Source: Panorpa germanica (lineage: Eukaryota > Arthropoda > Insecta > Mecoptera > Panorpidae). From it: a DNA stretch of 64,000 nucleotides. A program made the translations under genes and the position numbers. Positions 59,924 through 64,000 of the stretch are shown here, one piece after another. Position 1 is the stretch's first letter. Each line of letters opens with the position of its first letter. Location: NCBI GenBank assembly GCA_963678705.1, contig OY783208.1, positions 17,309,486 through 17,373,485 on the forward strand, in the 5' to 3' direction. The notes beneath the pieces were generated by a model. The model was given only the letters and a program-made list of their open reading frames with translations. It made no database searches and was not told where the DNA came from.

Positions 59924-62355
59924 TCAGTCAATTTCCTCGTAATGATTCTCCTCGGGCTCGTTGTCCTTTTGTTCCAGACATTGGGGCCCTGAAACATTCG
60001 AAAAATACATCAACTTATAGTAGTGAACATACATAATTAACACTACCTTACTTTCTTTGTATTTATATTTTTAAATTATTGTTTAATTGTTGAATTTGAG
60101 CTTTAGGTAACAATGTTACACAATGTGCTTGTAAAAGCAACTAATTGACTTTTCAATAATTAGGTTCAATTCACGTTTGGCGTTCTCTAATTACATACCT
60201 GGAATATCAGGCAGGACCGCTAAATAGACGGGTTGTGGTCGAACTTCGTCATAACGAGGACGGAACCTCGGGTAATGATATATTGGAGGATTTGCCACGG
60301 TGTCGTAAACTGGAAACCGGAGGTAGTGATAATATGGAGCCGATCTGATGTCATCATAAAGCTCATCTAACATAACTGCATCGTTGATATTTCGATTCGG
60401 GTTCGTCCTTCTTCGTTGCTTGCACACAAACAAAATGGCAGCAATTACTGAAAAGGAACAGGTTTTTTATGTAGTAATTATTATTATTATGAGTTAGGAA
60501 CACTTAATTATGTTCCAATTATGTTTCGTACTCAATAAATTTGAAATTCATTTTATTCTGGATGTACAGAACATCGACCTGGAACATAAAACGCATGTCA
60601 TCCCCACTTTCTGAGCTCTTCCTGAATCAACATTGTAGGCACTCGCAAATTGTTAGGAGGGTTGCCTATTCTACAATTAAGATAAAAATTGTTGTAATTC
60701 TAACCTGCAAATACACCAACAGCAGCCAGTGCAACCGAAGTAACTATTATCCATGTAGTGTTGTCTTTTTCATTCGGATCTGATCTTTTAACGGGCGGTA
60801 ACACCGTCCCATTTTCGGTTGTTGTTTCATTGCCAGTTGGGTTTCCTTTTCCGTTCATGGTCTCATCACGACTGATGTTAACTACAACTGTTTGCTGCTG
60901 TCCAATGTTAAGAAATTCTACATGACGCAAATCAAAATTTTGAATTTGCTTTACTGAGTCGGCATTCAAGTAATTCCGGCTTAAATCAATATCGTTCAAA
61001 TCTGGTTGCGTTTTTTGTAAAGATTTGTTGCTATGCGTTAAATTGTAATATCTAAATTGATTAGAAGATAAATCTACTATTCGCAGCATCCCTTGACTTA
61101 CAGAGCCACAGAATTTATCCAGTGCTATCCCATGAAGTTCGTTATGAGATAAATCCAAATTTGTTAAACTATCCGGTATACACAGAGGAAAACTTTTAAT
61201 TTTGTTCTTCTTTAATAACAATTCTTGAAGGTTAATTAAATGTTGAAACGATTCGTCAAGGTGAGTCAAGTTGTTGTCACTTAAATGTAATACTTCTATG
61301 TTCTTCTGAGTTATGGCTGCTAATTCGATAGATTGTAATTGATTGTGTTGTAACAAAACACGTCTCAACTTTTCTAATTTATTAGATAAATTTAAATTTT
61401 TTAATAAATTAAATCCTACGCCTAAATATTCTAATTTAGGTGCGTGATCAAGAAAATATTCAGGTAAAATCGTTATTGAGTTATGATCCAACCTGACTTC
61501 AGTCAATTTGGGCAACCACAAGGAGACAACCGCAGGAGATGTGATTTTGTTATGCGATAAATCTAAACTAGTCAATGCTTCTAGAATTGCAAAACTGTAA
61601 ATCTTATTTATTAAATTATTGGATAAATCTAATCGCTTTAAATTCACCAACCAGATGAACTGATCTCTTGTTACAGTCGTGAAATTGTTATGACTTAACA
61701 ACAATACTTCCAGTTTGGACGACTTACCGAAAGCACTTCTTGGTTCAATGTTAGCAATCTGATTTTTATTTAAATTTAAAGTAGTTAAATTCGGACAACC
61801 GTGGAATGCCCTAAACTTTATTGCACGGATTTTATTCACACTTAAGTCAATGGATTTCACGTTCTCTAAGTTTATAAAAGTGTTATTACTTAATTTTGTG
61901 ATATGATTATGAGATAAATTCAGTTCTGTTAACAGTGTTAAGTTAGTCAGCTTAACTTCCTTAATTTCATTTTTTGCCATGTCTAACAGCTTCAAACTAT
62001 TTAAATTATAGAACACTTTTGGGCCGATCTCTTGAATGCCAACTCCATTAAGTGTTATGCGACTTAAGTTCATCAATCCAGTGAAGGCGCCGTCCTCAAT
62101 GGTGGTCATTTTACCACTTAGATACAGATCTTCGAGGCTAGTGAAGTTTTTGAAAGCACCGCTGTTTATTTTTTCAACATATACATTAGACACATCAATC
62201 AGAATTATATTGAATGGGTGTTCAACGTTCCAATCGATTGGTATATTTTTTGATTTGTTTGCATCATCGAACGAAATAAATAAATCGAAAAACTCTTCCT
62301 GAGCGTTCACACACCCCACAATTAAAATTAACAGGCCTAACGGTAAGCGGAACAT
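59924..62355 (-). CDS. Leucine-rich-repeat single-pass membrane protein, 654 aa
   Basis: Three coding exons on the minus strand: 62355-60705, 60447-60199, 59988-59924 (stop TGA). Phase 1 GT-AG junctions join them. An in-frame ATG also exists at 62430, but the one at 62355 starts a clean signal peptide (MFRLPLGLLILIVGCVNA), so it is preferred. Residues ~30-500 are a long run of extracellular LRRs (LxxLxLSHNxI type) with many N-glycosylation sites. A Thr/Asn-rich stalk follows, then a membrane segment spanning the first splice (WIIVTSVALAAVGVFA-VIAAILFVC), the stop-transfer KQRRR, and a ~95-residue tyrosine-rich tail with PPIY. No TIR domain is present, so this is not a Toll receptor. The closest general class is insect LRR-TM adhesion/recognition proteins; the specific family was not recognised. 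No upstream non-coding exon was identified. Confidence 0.85.
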
Positions 62356-62430
62356 TTTGATTTTGTTTAAGAAAAGTTTCCTTTTATTGACAATGTCAAG
62401 TCCGTCACACGAGGACACTATACAATACAC

Positions 62431-62826
62431 TATACCACACTGTAATGCTTAAGAGATGCTGCTTAGATGGGCCAGGCTCTATTAACTAATTCTACTTCTT
62501 ATTTTCTGAAACGTTATTCCATTGAGCTCCATCGGGTTATCGCTATCGCATTTCCTTTGGTTAATTATTTTATTTATTTTTGCGTCCGTTTATTTTAATA
62601 CCGTCAAATTTCTTAAAAGGCAGGCCCGAACAAAAGCGAACCCCGGGCCGTCCGAACCACAAAATATTATTTGAATGTACTTTGTTATTTATTGCATTGC
62701 ACAAATTTGTACAGGAAAGAACAAATAATATATATTAACGTCAATCGGCTAGTATTTAGGTTTATAGACTAATAAAAAATATAATATCAAAACTTTATGT
62801 GTTAGTAATATCTGACGCTTCACTAG
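62431..62826. other. Spacer between two minus-strand transcription units
   Basis: Should hold the promoter and 5' UTR of the LRR gene and the 3' flank of the exon at 62940-62827. No TATA box seen. A block 'tttattgcattgcacaaatt' (~62690) recurs at ~63420. Confidence 0.35.
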
Positions 62827-62940
62827 TTACACTCTAATCTCTTTTACACTCTGTTGTACAAAGGAGTTGGCATATCCTGGATCTGAAAAGAGTGCAGCAA
62901 TCGAACCTAACTTCTTCACTTTATCTAATGTGATAATCTC
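62827..62940 (-). CDS. Probable terminal exon of an unidentified minus-strand gene
   Basis: On the minus strand a good acceptor (ctgtattttag) at 62941-62942 is followed by 37 open codons and TAA at 62829-62827. The peptide begins EIITLDKVKKLGSIAALF and ends SFVQQSVKEIRV. Its composition is ordinary globular protein, unlike random AT-rich translation. No upstream exon with a matching phase 0 donor was found between 62941 and the window end, so the gene is partial here. The family was not recognised. Confidence 0.4.
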   Translation of the reverse strand, partial: EIITLDKVKKLGSIAALFSDPGYANSFVQQSVKEIRV

Positions 62941-63472
62941 CTAAAATACAGCGAGTTATTAACAAATAATTGGATACTTGATATCAATATATTGCACAGT
63001 TTTATAGAAATTAAGACATGGGACACTTCCCCATTAAACTAATTCTAATTTTATACGAATAACTTAAATAATTTTCCTTTAAAACGCAGATTCACAGTGT
63101 TAAAATTATTCCTAATTTTAATAAAAATTTGATAGACAAATACGAAATAAAAATAAGTTATTAATTTTTGTTTTAAGACGAATTGTTGTCTGAATTTGTT
63201 AAACAATTTGCTATGAAAATGCACCGCAATATAATGCAATTTTTAATTGCGGTCATTTTGACAAACGTTTTCTACAAGTTTCCGTTTTAGATGCCATTGC
63301 TTAAGTTAAAGTTTTTAATCTTTAAAATATTTTTAAATGATCTAATCAGAGGCTGCGTGAATAAAAGAGGGGCCCGGTGCATCGTTAATATAGGGAACAT
63401 TTCGTTTAATAAAATAATAATTTATTGCATTGCACAAATTGGTATAGCAAGGACAACGTGCGGTACCCCAAA

Positions 63473-63625
63473 TTACGAACTTAAATCGTTCTTTGAGTTC
63501 GTTCGTAAGAATAATGTAAACCCAATGAATCCGTTCCACCACTTGTCTTCTTCATTTTCGCCATCTTTAATACGCGGGTCTTCATAACGCAGATTTATTC
63601 CAACTTCTTGTTTCCATGTGATTCC
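63473..63625 (-). other. Coding-like open stretch without start, minus strand
   Basis: Fifty open codons between an upstream TGA (63628-63626) and TAA (63475-63473). The translation includes VGINLRYEDPRIKDGENEED and then KWWNGFIGFTLFL. The charged then hydrophobic pattern looks like real protein, but no ATG and no convincing splice site in phase with the exon at 62940 was found. It may be an exon of the same unidentified gene or part of a mobile element. Confidence 0.25.
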
Positions 63626-64000
63626 TCAAATTTCATGGTATTAGATACATTAAAATAAGCGAGCTCCATTAATTAAGTTAGCAAGTGGACACCCCTAACA
63701 ACTTACACAATGAACTCGACCTAATTTTAAGACATACATGCGTCGATGAGATGGCACTACTAATTATTTAATGTAGAGTGAGAGGCATAATGACACCCTT
63801 GCAACATTTTGAGATTCAACATATGGCGTTCTGGAGAACAGGACACATGAGATGACTATATAGCGTCTGTTTGCGAGCTCGAACTAATTTGGAAGGACAA
63901 ATGTGGCCCATTAAGATTTAGCGGGAGTCAAATTTTGTGCATCAACCGATATACATCTGGAAGCTGGTCGATTATCAGGTTCCGAATTCCTGAGCATCGC

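Noticed and set aside
62356..62430. Upstream ATG at 62430 as the start of the LRR protein
   Set aside because: The 25 extra residues are polar and would bury the signal peptide that begins at the ATG at 62355.

Overview
The window looks like AT-rich insect nuclear DNA, possibly from a beetle; the order is an inference and no species marker was found. The signs are GT-AG introns, very long TE-filled intergenic DNA, Helitron, non-LTR, hAT-like and LTR relics, and an insect-style LRR transmembrane gene. No rRNA, tRNA or CRISPR array was recognised.

The main content (about 10.06-56.2 kb) is a direct tandem array of three genes with the same 12-exon layout. Each gene encodes a signal peptide, then (copies 1 and 2) a Thr/Ser/Glu mucin-like repeat, then a trypsin-fold serine protease homologue, then a C-terminal fibrinogen-related domain (FReD). 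All splice phases agree (0,1,2,1,1,0,1,0,0,1,2), so the protease-like and fibrinogen-like parts are joined in one reading frame. The protease-like domain cannot be a normal serine protease: the His position is Tyr, the Ser position is Asn, and only the Asp remains. Copy 2 (28822-39405, 650 aa) looks intact. Copy 3 (two candidate first exons at 41625 and 42555, ending 54442, 514 aa) is intact but lacks the mucin repeat. Copy 1 (10805-21722) has an in-frame stop in the mucin exon and a replaced C-terminus. A fourth last-exon relic lies at about 56.2 kb. The inferred role is secreted, surface- or immune-type recognition by a scaffold that keeps two folds but no catalysis. I know of no described family with this order (mucin + dead protease + FReD), and it is the best candidate for a new system here.

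Layout. 1-7.15 kb: Helitron-like units, minus-oriented on the left and plus-oriented on the right, with CTAG/CAAG 3' ends preceded by a GTCGC/GCGAC hairpin. 7.2-10.0 kb: broken non-LTR pieces, a MITE and a possible hAT relic. 10.06-21.7 kb: copy 1. 21.7-28.1 kb: intergenic DNA with a degraded non-LTR element split by a solo LTR. 28.1-39.4 kb: copy 2. 39.6-40.5 kb: RT relic. 41.1-54.4 kb: copy 3, whose last intron holds a retroelement, inside it a hAT-like element, inside that a Helitron. 54.5-59.9 kb: mostly unassigned DNA. 59.9-62.4 kb: a minus-strand LRR single-pass membrane protein gene (3 coding exons, 654 aa). 62.8-62.9 kb: the likely last exon of another minus-strand gene whose remainder was not found.

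Exon boundaries were read by eye from splice consensus, frame continuity and agreement among the three copies. No database search or transcript data was available.
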